DNA of 64,000 nucleotides from Neomegalonema sp. (GTDB lineage: Bacteria; Pseudomonadota; Alphaproteobacteria; Rhodobacterales; Rhodobacteraceae), in NCBI RefSeq assembly GCF_028688855.1, contig NZ_JAQTXI010000008.1, positions 62,001 to 126,000 of the forward strand. Direction: 5' to 3'. Both the position numbers and the translations under genes were made by a program. Below, one piece after another: positions 45,301 through 53,497 of this stretch; within the stretch, counting starts at the first letter, position 1; every line of letters starts with the position of its first letter. The notes beneath the pieces are model-generated. The model worked only from the letters and a program-made list of their open reading frames with translations. It was not told where the DNA came from and did not search any database.

Positions 45301-47268
45301 TCAGGAAGAGCGGCGGCCCGTGGCGAACATGGGGCCGCCGCGCCAGCGGGGGAAGCCGTAGCCGTGGATCTCGACCAGATCCACGTCCGAGGGCTGAAGC
45401 GCCACGCCTTCCGCAAGGATGGCCTCGCCCTCCGCCGCCATTTCGCCGACGAGCCTTTCCGCGATGGCCTTGCGGTCCAGCGGCGCACCCGGCGCGATCC
45501 GCGGCGCGAGAAGCTCCGCCGTCGCCGCCGAAGCCTGAGGCTTGCGCTCGCCGGGCGCGTAGTCATACCAGCCGCCGCCGGTTTTCTGACCCTTGCGGCC
45601 CGCCCTGACGAGGAGATCGCCGAGGGTTTCCGGGACGTCATGTCCCGCCGCCCTTGCGCCTTCGCGTTGCAGGAAGGCGATGTCCAGCCCGCCGAGATCC
45701 TGCGCCTCGAAAGGCCCCATGGCGAAGCCGTGATCCCGCATGGCGGCGTCCACCTCCGCGATGGGGACGCCCTGACGCACGAGGCCTTCGGCGGCGGCGC
45801 GATAGCGCTTGAGAATCCGGTTGCCGATGAAGCCCTCGCAGATTCCGGCCTGAACCGGGATCTTGCCCAGAGCCCGCGCCAGAGCGAAGCCGGTCGCCAG
45901 GGTTTCCGGCGAGGTCTCGGGGACCGGCACGATCTCCAGAAGCTTCATGACGTTGGCCGGGCTGAAGAAATGCAGCCCGATGAAGCGTTCCGGATGAGGC
46001 AGGCCCTCGGCGATGGCGCGCGGATCGAGATAAGAGGTGTTGGTGGCGAGGATCGCCTCGGGGCGGCAATGACGCGTCAGCTCCGCGAAGACGGCGCGTT
46101 TGACGCCGATCTCCTCGAAGACCGCCTCGACGACGAGATCCGCCTCCGCGAGAGCGGCGTAATCCGTCGAGAAGCTCGCGCCTGCCATGCGCGCCTCGGC
46201 CTGGGCCTCGGTGAGCTTGCCGCGCTTGACGCCGCCCGCGAAGATCCCGCGCAGATTGGCTTCGCCCCGCGCCAGAGCCTCGGCGTCGCGCTCGATCAGC
46301 ATGACGGAGAATCCGGCGTCGCGGAGCGCGGCGGCGATGCCCGCGCCCATGGTGCCGCCGCCGATCACCCCGACCCGCTTCAGCGCCTTCGGCTCGACGC
46401 CCTTCAGATGGGCCGGACGCGGCGCCGCGCGCTCGGCGAAGAAGACCGCCCGCAAGGCCGCCGCCTGCTCCGAGCCGCGCAGATCAAGGAAGGTCGCGCG
46501 CTCGAAGGCCATGGCCTCGGCGAAGGAGGCCTCCGCCGCCTTGCGCAGGCTGGCCAGAGCCCGCAAGGGCGCGGCCTCGCCTTTGGCGCGCTTGCCCACG
46601 GCGGATTCCTGCTCGGCCCAGAAGCCCGGCTCCGGGGCGATCACGGGGCGCTCCGAAGTCTTGGGCGGCAGGGGCCGGGTCAGGGCCTCGCGGGCGAAGG
46701 CGAGGGCTCCCGCGCGCAGATCCTCGCCCGGATCCTCGCCCGATATCACGGCGTCGATCAGCCCGGCGGCTTTGGCCCTGGCGGCCTTCAGAGGCCTCCC
46801 GCTGGTGATTAACTCCGCCGCCGCCGCGACTCCGGCCAGACGCGGCGTGCGCACCGTGCCCGAAGCGCCGGGGATGATCCCCAAAGTCACCTCGGGCAGC
46901 CCGACGGAAGCGCTTTCAAGCGCCACGCGGAAGCGGCAGCCCAGAGCCACCTCGAAGCCGCCGCCCAGAGCCGAGCCGTGAATCGCGGCGATCCAGGGTT
47001 TCGCCGCGCGCTCGATGCGGTCCACGAGGTCCGGGAGATGCGGCTCCATGGGCGGCTTGCCGAATTCGGAGACGTCCGCTCCGGCGATGAAGGTGCGGCC
47101 CGCGCAGAGCAGGACCACGGCCTTGACCTCCGGATCGGCGTCGAGATGATCCGCCGCCGTCCAGAGCCCCTGACGCAAACCTTGGGACAGGGCGTTGACC
47201 GGCGGGTTATCCACGACGACGACGCCGATCTCGCCCTCGCGCCCGATGCTGACGACGCTCATGCTCAT
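45301..47268 (-). CDS. FadJ-like enoyl-CoA hydratase/3-hydroxyacyl-CoA dehydrogenase, C-terminus truncated
   Basis: A 655-residue bifunctional beta-oxidation enzyme. The crotonase part (about residues 5-190) shows RTFIAGADVSEFG and AAIHGSALGGGFEVALGCRF. The NAD-binding dehydrogenase part (about 295-480) shows VGVIGGGTMGAGIAAAL and FIGLHFFSPANVMKLLEIVP. A first C-terminal domain follows (GFIGNRILKRYRAAAEGLVR). The second domain breaks off after HGYGFPRWRGGPMF with the non-family tail ATGRRSS. Relatives continue for roughly 40-45 residues more. It is the last gene of the liv/fadJ operon and could supply hydratase and dehydrogenase steps for paa. Confidence 0.85.
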   Translation of the reverse strand: MSMSVVSIGREGEIGVVVVDNPPVNALSQGLRQGLWTAADHLDADPEVKAVVLLCAGRTFIAGADVSEFGKPPMEPHLPDLVDRIERAAKPWIAAIHGSALGGGFEVALGCRFRVALESASVGLPEVTLGIIPGASGTVRTPRLAGVAAAAELITSGRPLKAARAKAAGLIDAVISGEDPGEDLRAGALAFAREALTRPLPPKTSERPVIAPEPGFWAEQESAVGKRAKGEAAPLRALASLRKAAEASFAEAMAFERATFLDLRGSEQAAALRAVFFAERAAPRPAHLKGVEPKALKRVGVIGGGTMGAGIAAALRDAGFSVMLIERDAEALARGEANLRGIFAGGVKRGKLTEAQAEARMAGASFSTDYAALAEADLVVEAVFEEIGVKRAVFAELTRHCRPEAILATNTSYLDPRAIAEGLPHPERFIGLHFFSPANVMKLLEIVPVPETSPETLATGFALARALGKIPVQAGICEGFIGNRILKRYRAAAEGLVRQGVPIAEVDAAMRDHGFAMGPFEAQDLGGLDIAFLQREGARAAGHDVPETLGDLLVRAGRKGQKTGGGWYDYAPGERKPQASAATAELLAPRIAPGAPLDRKAIAERLVGEMAAEGEAILAEGVALQPSDVDLVEIHGYGFPRWRGGPMFATGRRSS

Positions 47269-47270
47269 GT

Positions 47271-47972
47271 TCAGATCCCCAGATAGGCTTCGCGGATGCG
47301 CGGATCGGCGATGAGTTCGGCGGCGGCGCCCTGCATGGCGATCCTGCCGTTCTCCATGACGTAGCCCCGGTCCGCGATGCGCAGGGCGCCGAAGGCGTTC
47401 TGCTCGACGAGCAGCACCGTGACGCCCCGCCCCCTGAGGCTCTCCACCACGTCGAAGATCTGCTGCACGATGATCGGCGCGAGCCCCATCGAGGGCTCGT
47501 CGAGCAGCAGGCAGGCCGGACGCCCCATCAGCGCGCGGGCCATGGCGAGCATCTGCTGTTGTCCGCCCGAGAGCCCGCCCGCCGCGAGATTGCGCTTTTC
47601 GCGGAGGATGGGGAACATCTGGAAGGCGTCCTCCATGTCCTTCCCGACGCGCTCGTCCTTGAAGTTCCAGGCGCCGAGCCGGAGATTCTCCTCGACGGTC
47701 AGATTGCCGAAGATCTGCCGTCCCTCCGGCGATTGGGTCAGACCTCTGGCCGGGCGTTTCCAGGCGGGGACTCCAGTCAGGGGCTGGCCCTGAAAGGAGA
47801 TCCTCCCGCCCGAGACCGGCTGAACGCCCGACAGACAGCGCAGGAGCGTGGTCTTGCCTGCGCCGTTGGCGCCGACCACCGTGACGATCTCGCCTTGCGA
47901 GACCTTCAGATCGACGCCGTGCAGAACCTCGATGCGCCCGTAACGGGAGCGCAGGCCTTCGACTTCAAGCAT
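47271..47972 (-). CDS. livF: branched-chain-type ABC transporter ATP-binding protein (LivF-like)
   Basis: A 233-residue ATPase with Walker A GANGAGKTT, the LivF-type segment TQSPEGRQIFGNLTVEENLRLGA, signature LSGGQQQMLAMARALM and Walker B LLLDEPSMGLAP. It overlaps livG by 8 bases and ends 2 bases before the FadJ-like gene. In this setting it probably serves uptake of an aromatic acid such as phenylacetate instead of leucine, which is inferred from the surrounding paa genes. Confidence 0.91.
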   Translation of the reverse strand: MLEVEGLRSRYGRIEVLHGVDLKVSQGEIVTVVGANGAGKTTLLRCLSGVQPVSGGRISFQGQPLTGVPAWKRPARGLTQSPEGRQIFGNLTVEENLRLGAWNFKDERVGKDMEDAFQMFPILREKRNLAAGGLSGGQQQMLAMARALMGRPACLLLDEPSMGLAPIIVQQIFDVVESLRGRGVTVLLVEQNAFGALRIADRGYVMENGRIAMQGAAAELIADPRIREAYLGI

Positions 47973-48771
47973 GATCCCCTCCCGTCCGGGCTTCCGCGCC
48001 GAGATAGGCCGCGATCACCGCCGGATCGCGGCTGACCGTCGCCGGATCGCCCTCGGCGATCTTCTCGCCATGATCCAGCACCACGATGTGGTTGGAGATG
48101 CGCATGACCATCTTCATGTCATGCTCCACCAGCAGGATCGCCACGCCCGAGGCCGCGATCTCGGCGATGAGATGGTCGATCTCCTCGGTTTCCACGGCGT
48201 TGCATCCGGCGGCGGGCTCGTCGAGCAGCAGGATCTTCGGTTGCGAGGCCATGGCCCGCGCGATCTCCAGCCGCTTCAGCGAGCCATAGGAGAGATTCCC
48301 GGCCTCGCGGTCGGCCTCCTCCTCCAGACGCACCCGCGCCAGAAGCTTGCGCGCGCCTTCCTCGGCGGCTCCGGCCCTCCTGCGCGAGGCGGGCAGGCCG
48401 AGCAGATCCGCCAGGACCGACCCGCGCTCCTGAAGATGAAAGCCTGATATGGCGTTCTCCAGAACGGTCATGCTCTGGAAGATCTGGAGGTTCTGGAAGG
48501 TCCGGCTCATGCCGCGCCGCGCGAGGAGATGGGGCTCCATGCCGGTCACCTCCTCGCCGTTCAGGGAGATGCGGCCCGCGCCGGGCTGATAGACGCCCGA
48601 GATCATGTTGAAGAGCGTGGTCTTGCCCGCGCCGTTCGGCCCGATCACCGAGACGATTTCTCCGGGCTTCACGGCGAAGCTCACGTCGTTCACGGCCTTG
48701 AGTCCGCCGAAGGAGATGCCCAGGCCCTCGACGGAGAGCAGGGTCGTGCGGTCGTCGCGCGATGCGGTCAT
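47965..48771 (-). CDS. livG: branched-chain-type ABC transporter ATP-binding protein (LivG-like)
   Basis: A 268-residue ATPase with Walker A GPNGAGKTT, the LivG-specific RGMSRTFQNLQIFQSMTVLE, the signature region LSYGSLKRLEIARAMA (LSYG in place of LSGG is usual for LivG) and Walker B ILLLDEPAAGCNAVE. ATG 48771 overlaps the livM stop; the longer frame upstream is antisense-like bias inside livM. Confidence 0.91.
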   Translation of the reverse strand: MTASRDDRTTLLSVEGLGISFGGLKAVNDVSFAVKPGEIVSVIGPNGAGKTTLFNMISGVYQPGAGRISLNGEEVTGMEPHLLARRGMSRTFQNLQIFQSMTVLENAISGFHLQERGSVLADLLGLPASRRRAGAAEEGARKLLARVRLEEEADREAGNLSYGSLKRLEIARAMASQPKILLLDEPAAGCNAVETEEIDHLIAEIAASGVAILLVEHDMKMVMRISNHIVVLDHGEKIAEGDPATVSRDPAVIAAYLGAEARTGGDHA

Positions 48772-49730
48772 TCGCCCTTCCTCCTCAGCTTGCGCAGGAT
48801 CGAGGGCAGAAGCCCTTCGCGCAGGAAGATCATCACCAGCATCATCACGAGGCCGAGCACGAGCTGTTCGTATTCCGCGAAGATGGTCAGCACCTGCGGC
48901 AGCAGCGTCAGGATGGCCGCGCCGAAGATCGCGCCCAGCACCGAGCCCACTCCGCCGAGGACGGCCATGGTCACCATCTCGATGGAATGCATGAAGCCCG
49001 CGACGTCCGGCGTGATGAACTTGTTCTGCAGCGCCAGCAGCGAGCCCGAAACCGAGGCGTAGACCGCCGAGATGACGAAGGCCTGGAGCTTCATGCGCGC
49101 GACGTCCACGCCCACCGTGCGCGCCGCGATCTCCGAGCCGTGGAGCGCCCGCAGGGCTCGCCCCGAAGGGCTGTCGTGCAGGTTCAGCGCCAGCCAGGCC
49201 CCGAGGATCATGCAGAGCCCGCAGAAATAATACCAGAACTGGCCGTTGGTCAGATCCAGCCCCCAGCCTTTCAGCAGGGCGCGCATGCCGAGTTCGGGGA
49301 CGTCGATTCCATCGGGTCCGCGCGTGAGCTGGCGCTCGTTGTTGAGCATCATCGAAATGAGGATGCCGAGCCCCAGCGTGGCCACACCGAGATAATAGCC
49401 CTTGAGGCGCAGGATGGGGCGTCCGACCAGCCAGGCCAGAAGCCCCGAGATCGCTGCGCCGAGCACCACCGCCAGAGCCGGATGAATGCCGAAATGCGCC
49501 GGCGCCAGAGCGCAGGCGTAGGCGCCGATTCCGGCGAATCCGGCGTGTCCGAGGCTGATCTGTCCGGCGTATCCGGTGAGGATCACGATTCCCGTCACCG
49601 CGATGGCGTTGACGAAGATCAGCGAGCCGACGCGGTAATAGAAGTTGGAGGGAAACAGGAAGGGCGCGAGCAGCACCAGAGCGCCCAGAACGAGCAGGGT
49701 GGCGAGTTTCGGGGTCATCTTCATGGTCAC
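48768..49730 (-). CDS. livM: branched-chain-type ABC transporter permease (LivM-like)
   Basis: A 320-residue permease with about nine membrane segments. ILTGYAGQISLGHAGFAGIGAY, the standard LivM motif, is near residue 50, and [22 protein letters not shown] near residue 188. It overlaps livH and livG by 4 bases each. Confidence 0.91.
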   Translation of the reverse strand: MTMKMTPKLATLLVLGALVLLAPFLFPSNFYYRVGSLIFVNAIAVTGIVILTGYAGQISLGHAGFAGIGAYACALAPAHFGIHPALAVVLGAAISGLLAWLVGRPILRLKGYYLGVATLGLGILISMMLNNERQLTRGPDGIDVPELGMRALLKGWGLDLTNGQFWYYFCGLCMILGAWLALNLHDSPSGRALRALHGSEIAARTVGVDVARMKLQAFVISAVYASVSGSLLALQNKFITPDVAGFMHSIEMVTMAVLGGVGSVLGAIFGAAILTLLPQVLTIFAEYEQLVLGLVMMLVMIFLREGLLPSILRKLRRKGE

Positions 49731-50599
49731 ACCCGATCCGTCGACTTGCGTCCGAAGAGGCCCTGAGGCCGCACGAACAGCACCAGCAGAATGACCACGA
49801 AGGCCGCCGCATCCTTGTATTGCGAGGAGAGATAGCCCGCCGTCAGGGCCTCGATGAGGCCGATGAGGAAGCCGCCCACCAGAGCGCCCTTCGGATTGCC
49901 CATCCCCCCGAGCATGGCGCCCGCGAAGCCCTTGAGCGCGAAGGCGATGCCGACGTTGTAGGCCGTCAGGGTGATGGGAGTCGCCAGCACGCCCGCCAGA
50001 GCCCCGATCCCCGCCGACAGCGCGAAGGAGAGGGTCATGACGAAATTGGTGTTGATCCCCACCAATTGCGCCGCGAGCCGATTATTGGAGGTCGCCAGCA
50101 CCGCCCGCCCGAGCAGCGTGCGGGTGAAGAAGATCCAGAGCCCCACGAAGACCGCCAGGGCGCCGCCGATCACCCAGAGGCTCTGCGGCAGGATGGTCGC
50201 GCCGCCGACGCGGATCGGCGCGTCTCCCGAGAAGGCCGGGAAATCATGGATCTGCTTGTCGAAGACGAGCTGCGCCGCGCCCTGAAGGAAGATCGAGGCG
50301 CCGATGGTGATGATGATCAGAGAGACGATGGGCGCGCCTCTGGCGGGCTCGATGGCCAGCTTGTTCATCGCCACGCCGATGGCGGCGGTGATCGAGATCG
50401 CGAGGAAGGCCGCCACGGGCAGGGGAATCCCCGCCTGATGAGCGAACCAGGTGATCATCCCGCCCAGCATGACGAATTCGCCTTGCGCGAAGTTCACCAC
50501 GTCGGAGGCGTTGTAGATGATCGTGAATCCGAGCGCGACGAGCGCGTAGACCGCGCCGACCGTCACCCCGGAGAAAAGGAATTGCAAAAGTTCCGACAT
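49727..50599 (-). CDS. livH: branched-chain-type ABC transporter permease (LivH-like)
   Basis: A 290-residue permease with about eight membrane segments. GVTVGAVYALVALGFTIIYN at the N-terminus and NFAQGEFVMLGG are diagnostic for LivH. It is separated from the binding-protein gene by 106 bases that contain a stem-loop, a common arrangement that lowers membrane-subunit expression relative to the binding protein. Confidence 0.91.
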   Translation of the reverse strand: MSELLQFLFSGVTVGAVYALVALGFTIIYNASDVVNFAQGEFVMLGGMITWFAHQAGIPLPVAAFLAISITAAIGVAMNKLAIEPARGAPIVSLIIITIGASIFLQGAAQLVFDKQIHDFPAFSGDAPIRVGGATILPQSLWVIGGALAVFVGLWIFFTRTLLGRAVLATSNNRLAAQLVGINTNFVMTLSFALSAGIGALAGVLATPITLTAYNVGIAFALKGFAGAMLGGMGNPKGALVGGFLIGLIEALTAGYLSSQYKDAAAFVVILLVLFVRPQGLFGRKSTDRV

Positions 50600-50659
50600 G
50601 GAGTCTCCGGCTCCTGCTCAGGCTGCGGGAGGCGCGTGGACACGCGCGCGCAAGGACGT

Positions 50660-50687
50660 CCTCCGCCCCGGAAGGGAAGGGCGGAGG
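50660..50687 (-). terminator. stem-loop between the binding-protein gene and livH (partial terminator or mRNA stabiliser)
   Basis: CCTCCGCCC (50660-50668) and GGGCGGAGG (50679-50687) form a perfect 9-bp stem around a ten-base loop, 19 bases after the stop of the substrate-binding-protein gene on the minus strand. There is no T-run, so it is more likely an attenuating or 3'-protective hairpin than a full terminator. Confidence 0.55.
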
Positions 50688-50705
50688 GTCAGGCTGGAGC
50701 GGGTC

Positions 50706-51851
50706 TCAGTCGACCAGGGTCCAGGCGCCGTTCCTGATCTCCAGCATGCGGAAGGCGGAGAGATCGAGCCCGAGATGGTCCTCGGCGGAGAAGCTGTAGA
50801 TTCCCGTCGTGCCCGCGAGGCCCGAAGTCGCCTCGATGGCGTCGCGGATGTCGTCCGGCTCGGCGGAGCCCGCGCGGGAGATGGCGTCGGTGAGGATCAG
50901 GAAGGCGTCGTGGGCGTAGCCGCCGAAGGTGCCGACGGGCGTCTTCGTCTTCTCCTCGAAGGCGTCGCGATAGGCGACCACGATTCCGCGCTGGGGATCG
51001 TCCTCGGCGAGCAGATCCGCCACCAGCAGCGCCGTGCCGGGCAGACGCACGCCCTCGGCCGCCGGAGCCCCCGCCAGCTCGATGAAGCCGTTCGAGGCCA
51101 CGCCATGCGACTGATACAGCGGCAGGTCGATGGCCAGCTGACGATAATTGCGCGTCACGATGGAGGGGCCCTGGCCGAAGCCCGGATTCAGCACCGCCTG
51201 CACGCCCGAGGCGTTGCGGATCTTGGTGAGCTGGGCGGTCATGTCGGCGTCGGTGGGATTATAGGTCTCGTCGGCGACGATCTCGATTCCGTAGTCCTCG
51301 ACCACGTCCTTGCACTGGGCCTGCATCGAGGCGCCGAAGCCGTCGGTTCCGGAGATCATGCCGATCTTCGTGAAGCCGCGCTTCTGCATGTCCTCGAAGA
51401 TCTTCTGGCAGGCCATGCGGTCGGTGTGGGGGGTCTTGAAGACGAAGGGCCGCACGGGCTTGATGATCTCGATGGCGCCCGCCAGCGAGATGAACGGCAC
51501 CTCGGCGTCTTCGGCCACGGCCAGAATCGACATGGAGGCGCCGGTGGTGGTGCCCCCGATGATCGCGACCACTTCGTCGTCCTCGATGAGGCGGGTGGCG
51601 AAGGTGCGGGCCTTGTTGGGATCGCCGCCGTCGTCGTAAAGCACGAGCTTGACCTTTTCGCCGTCGATTCCGCCTCTGGCGTTCAGCTCCTCGACGAGCA
51701 GCTCCAGCGTTTTCGCCTCGGGATCGCCCAGGAAGGCCGCCGGGCCGGTGGCCGAGATGCTGGCGCCGATCCTGATCTCGGCCATCGCCGCCGGAGCCGC
51801 GCCCAGGGCGACGAGCAGGGCCAAGGCGGTGGTGGTCATGGTGTTCTTCAT
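50706..51851 (-). CDS. ABC transporter substrate-binding protein (LivK/aromatic-acid type)
   Basis: A 381-residue periplasmic type 1 binding protein. The signal peptide spans residues 1 to about 25 (ALLVALGAAPAAMAE). The mature protein begins IRIGASISATGPAAFLG, with GGTTTGASMSILAVAEDAEV in the first lobe. The ATG follows GGGAGGAAACC. It is divergent from paaG and leads the liv operon, which suggests uptake of phenylacetate or a precursor under the same control. Amino acids remain an alternative ligand. Confidence 0.88.
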   Translation of the reverse strand: MKNTMTTTALALLVALGAAPAAMAEIRIGASISATGPAAFLGDPEAKTLELLVEELNARGGIDGEKVKLVLYDDGGDPNKARTFATRLIEDDEVVAIIGGTTTGASMSILAVAEDAEVPFISLAGAIEIIKPVRPFVFKTPHTDRMACQKIFEDMQKRGFTKIGMISGTDGFGASMQAQCKDVVEDYGIEIVADETYNPTDADMTAQLTKIRNASGVQAVLNPGFGQGPSIVTRNYRQLAIDLPLYQSHGVASNGFIELAGAPAAEGVRLPGTALLVADLLAEDDPQRGIVVAYRDAFEEKTKTPVGTFGGYAHDAFLILTDAISRAGSAEPDDIRDAIEATSGLAGTTGIYSFSAEDHLGLDLSAFRMLEIRNGAWTLVD

Positions 51852-52199
51852 TCTGGTTTCCTCCCTGAGACGTGTCTGTTCGTTATCGGTTGGTCCTGAA
51901 GGTCTGGCGGCGGTCGGCCTTCTGCGCCGGGCGCGGTCTCGCCGCGCGGCTTCGCCATGTTCTTCGCGGTCGGGAAGCGCGGAAGCGGACGACCGGAAGC
52001 TCCGCGCCCAAAGCGGCGCAAGCCTCCTCCGGCGTCGGCCGAGGGCGGTCGAAAGACATGAGCCCGAACTCCTCCCGTCCCGATTCTGATCTCTGGCGTT
52101 TCCCCCAGAGTTGTGTTTATCATTGACCGGTCGGTCGGTTTATGCAACGCAAATCTGCGAAGGCCGCAAGAATAAGCCCAACGGCTCAGGGAGGACCAG
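51852..52199. promoter_or_regulatory. intergenic region between the divergent transporter and paaGIK operons
   Basis: This 348-base gap serves both directions. The part next to the binding-protein gene (51870-52080) is GC-rich without visible elements. The part at 52090-52180 is AT-richer and carries the PaaR-like palindrome (52126-52139). TTGCAT and TGATAA flank that palindrome on the minus strand as possible promoter boxes. The paaG ribosome binding site CAGGGAGGA lies just before 52200. No small gene is evident. Confidence 0.55.
52126..52139. promoter_or_regulatory. PaaR-like TetR operator palindrome
   Basis: ACCGGTCGGTCGGT fits the palindrome ACCGNNCGNNCGGT exactly. That core is the one I recall for the TetR-type regulator PaaR of phenylacetate catabolism in Corynebacterium glutamicum. 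The site lies 61 bases upstream of the paaG ATG and between two divergent operons of the cluster. The TetR gene at 55047 is the likely binder. Confidence 0.6.
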
Positions 52200-52994
52200 A
52201 TGACCAGTTCCGAGACCGTGCTTGCGGGGCTCGCCGGAGGCGTGTTGACGCTGAGGCTGAATCGCCCCGAAAAGCTGAACTCCTTCAATGAGGAGATGCA
52301 TCTCGCGCTGCGTGCGGGATTTCAGCGCGCGCAGGATGATCCCCAGGTGCGCGCGGTGCTGCTGACCGGCTCGGGCCGGGGCTTCTGCGCCGGACAGGAT
52401 CTCGGCGACCGCGATCCGCGCAAGGGCGGACCCGCTCCGGATCTCGGGCGCACGCTGGAGACCTTCTACAATCCGAATCTGCGGCTGATTCGCAGCCTTG
52501 AAAAGCCGGTGGTCTGCGCGGTGAACGGCGTGGCGGCGGGAGCGGGCGCCAACATCGCCTTCGCCTGCGACATCGTTCTGGCGGCGCAGTCGGCGAAATT
52601 CATCCAGGCCTTCTCGAAGATCGGCCTGATCCCCGACGCGGGCGGAAGCTGGAGCCTGACGCGCATCCTCGGCGAGCCGCGCGCCAAGGCCCTCGCCCTG
52701 ACCGCCGAGCCCCTGTCCGCCGCGAAGGCCGCCGAATGGGGCCTCATCTGGAAGGCGGTCGAGGACGAATCGCTGATGATCCAGGCCGAGGAGCTGGCGC
52801 AGTCCCTCGCCGCCGGGCCGACCCTCGGGCTCGGCCTGACCAAGCGCCTGATCCAGGCCGCCGCCGTCAACAGCCTCGACGAACAGCTCGACATGGAGCG
52901 CGATTGTCAGCGCGCCGCCGGACTCAGCGCCGATTACGCCGAGGGCGTGACCGCCTTCCTCGAAAAACGCAAGCCGGAGTTCCAGGGAAGATGA
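52200..52994 (+). CDS. paaG: 2-(1,2-epoxy-1,2-dihydrophenyl)acetyl-CoA isomerase PaaG
   Basis: A 264-residue crotonase-fold enzyme that converts ring-1,2-epoxyphenylacetyl-CoA to the oxepin-CoA and also isomerises a later double bond. It follows Escherichia coli PaaG closely: LNRPEKLNSFNEEMHLALRA, GRGFCAGQDLGDRD, GPAPDLG, YNP, NGVAAGAGANIAFACDIV and FSKIGLIPDAGGSW with the catalytic aspartate. It is first in the paaG-I-K operon and overlaps paaI by 4 bases. Confidence 0.94.
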   Translation: MTSSETVLAGLAGGVLTLRLNRPEKLNSFNEEMHLALRAGFQRAQDDPQVRAVLLTGSGRGFCAGQDLGDRDPRKGGPAPDLGRTLETFYNPNLRLIRSLEKPVVCAVNGVAAGAGANIAFACDIVLAAQSAKFIQAFSKIGLIPDAGGSWSLTRILGEPRAKALALTAEPLSAAKAAEWGLIWKAVEDESLMIQAEELAQSLAAGPTLGLGLTKRLIQAAAVNSLDEQLDMERDCQRAAGLSADYAEGVTAFLEKRKPEFQGR

Positions 52995-53455
52995 CCGCAG
53001 AGCAGAAGAAGCCCGTCTCGGAGATGACCCCCCAGGAGCTCGCCGAGGCCTCCGCCCGCGCCATGTGGAACGACGATTCCGCCAGCCGTCGCCTGGACAT
53101 GAGCCTCGACCGCATCGCCCCCGGAGAAGCCGACCTCTCCATGACGATCACCGGCGCCATGTCCAACGGCCACGGGAATTGTCATGGCGGCTACATGTTC
53201 ACTCTGGCGGATTCCGCCTTCGCCTTCGCCTGCAACAGCTACAATCATCTGGTCGTGGCGCAGCACTGCTCCATCACCTACCTGATTCCGGGCCGCATCG
53301 GCGACCGCCTGACCGCCAGGGCGCGGGAGGTCTCGCGCAAGGGACGCTCGGGAATCTACGACATCCGCATCACCAATCAGGACGGCGAGCATGTGGCCGA
53401 ATTCCGCGGCCATTCCCGCATGGTGAAGGGAACCCATCTGCCCCTCGACGCCTGA
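52991..53455 (+). CDS. paaI: hydroxyphenylacetyl-CoA thioesterase PaaI
   Basis: A 154-residue hotdog-fold thioesterase that removes CoA from dead-end phenylacetyl-CoA derivatives and so frees trapped CoA. GHGNCHGGYMFTLADSAFAF contains the conserved active-site Asn/His/Gly and aspartate. The ATG at 52991 overlaps the paaG stop. The length and order paaG-paaI-paaK match other proteobacterial clusters. Confidence 0.93.
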   Translation: MTAEQKKPVSEMTPQELAEASARAMWNDDSASRRLDMSLDRIAPGEADLSMTITGAMSNGHGNCHGGYMFTLADSAFAFACNSYNHLVVAQHCSITYLIPGRIGDRLTARAREVSRKGRSGIYDIRITNQDGEHVAEFRGHSRMVKGTHLPLDA

Positions 53456-53497
53456 GAGCGCCGGGCATCCAAGAAGAATCCAAAGGGAGGAAAGAAC

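Noticed and set aside
51848..52288. A 146-codon minus-strand frame across the liv-paaG gap
   Set aside because: It covers the PaaR-like operator and the paaG start, has no family similarity and no ribosome binding site. The gap is better explained as regulatory.
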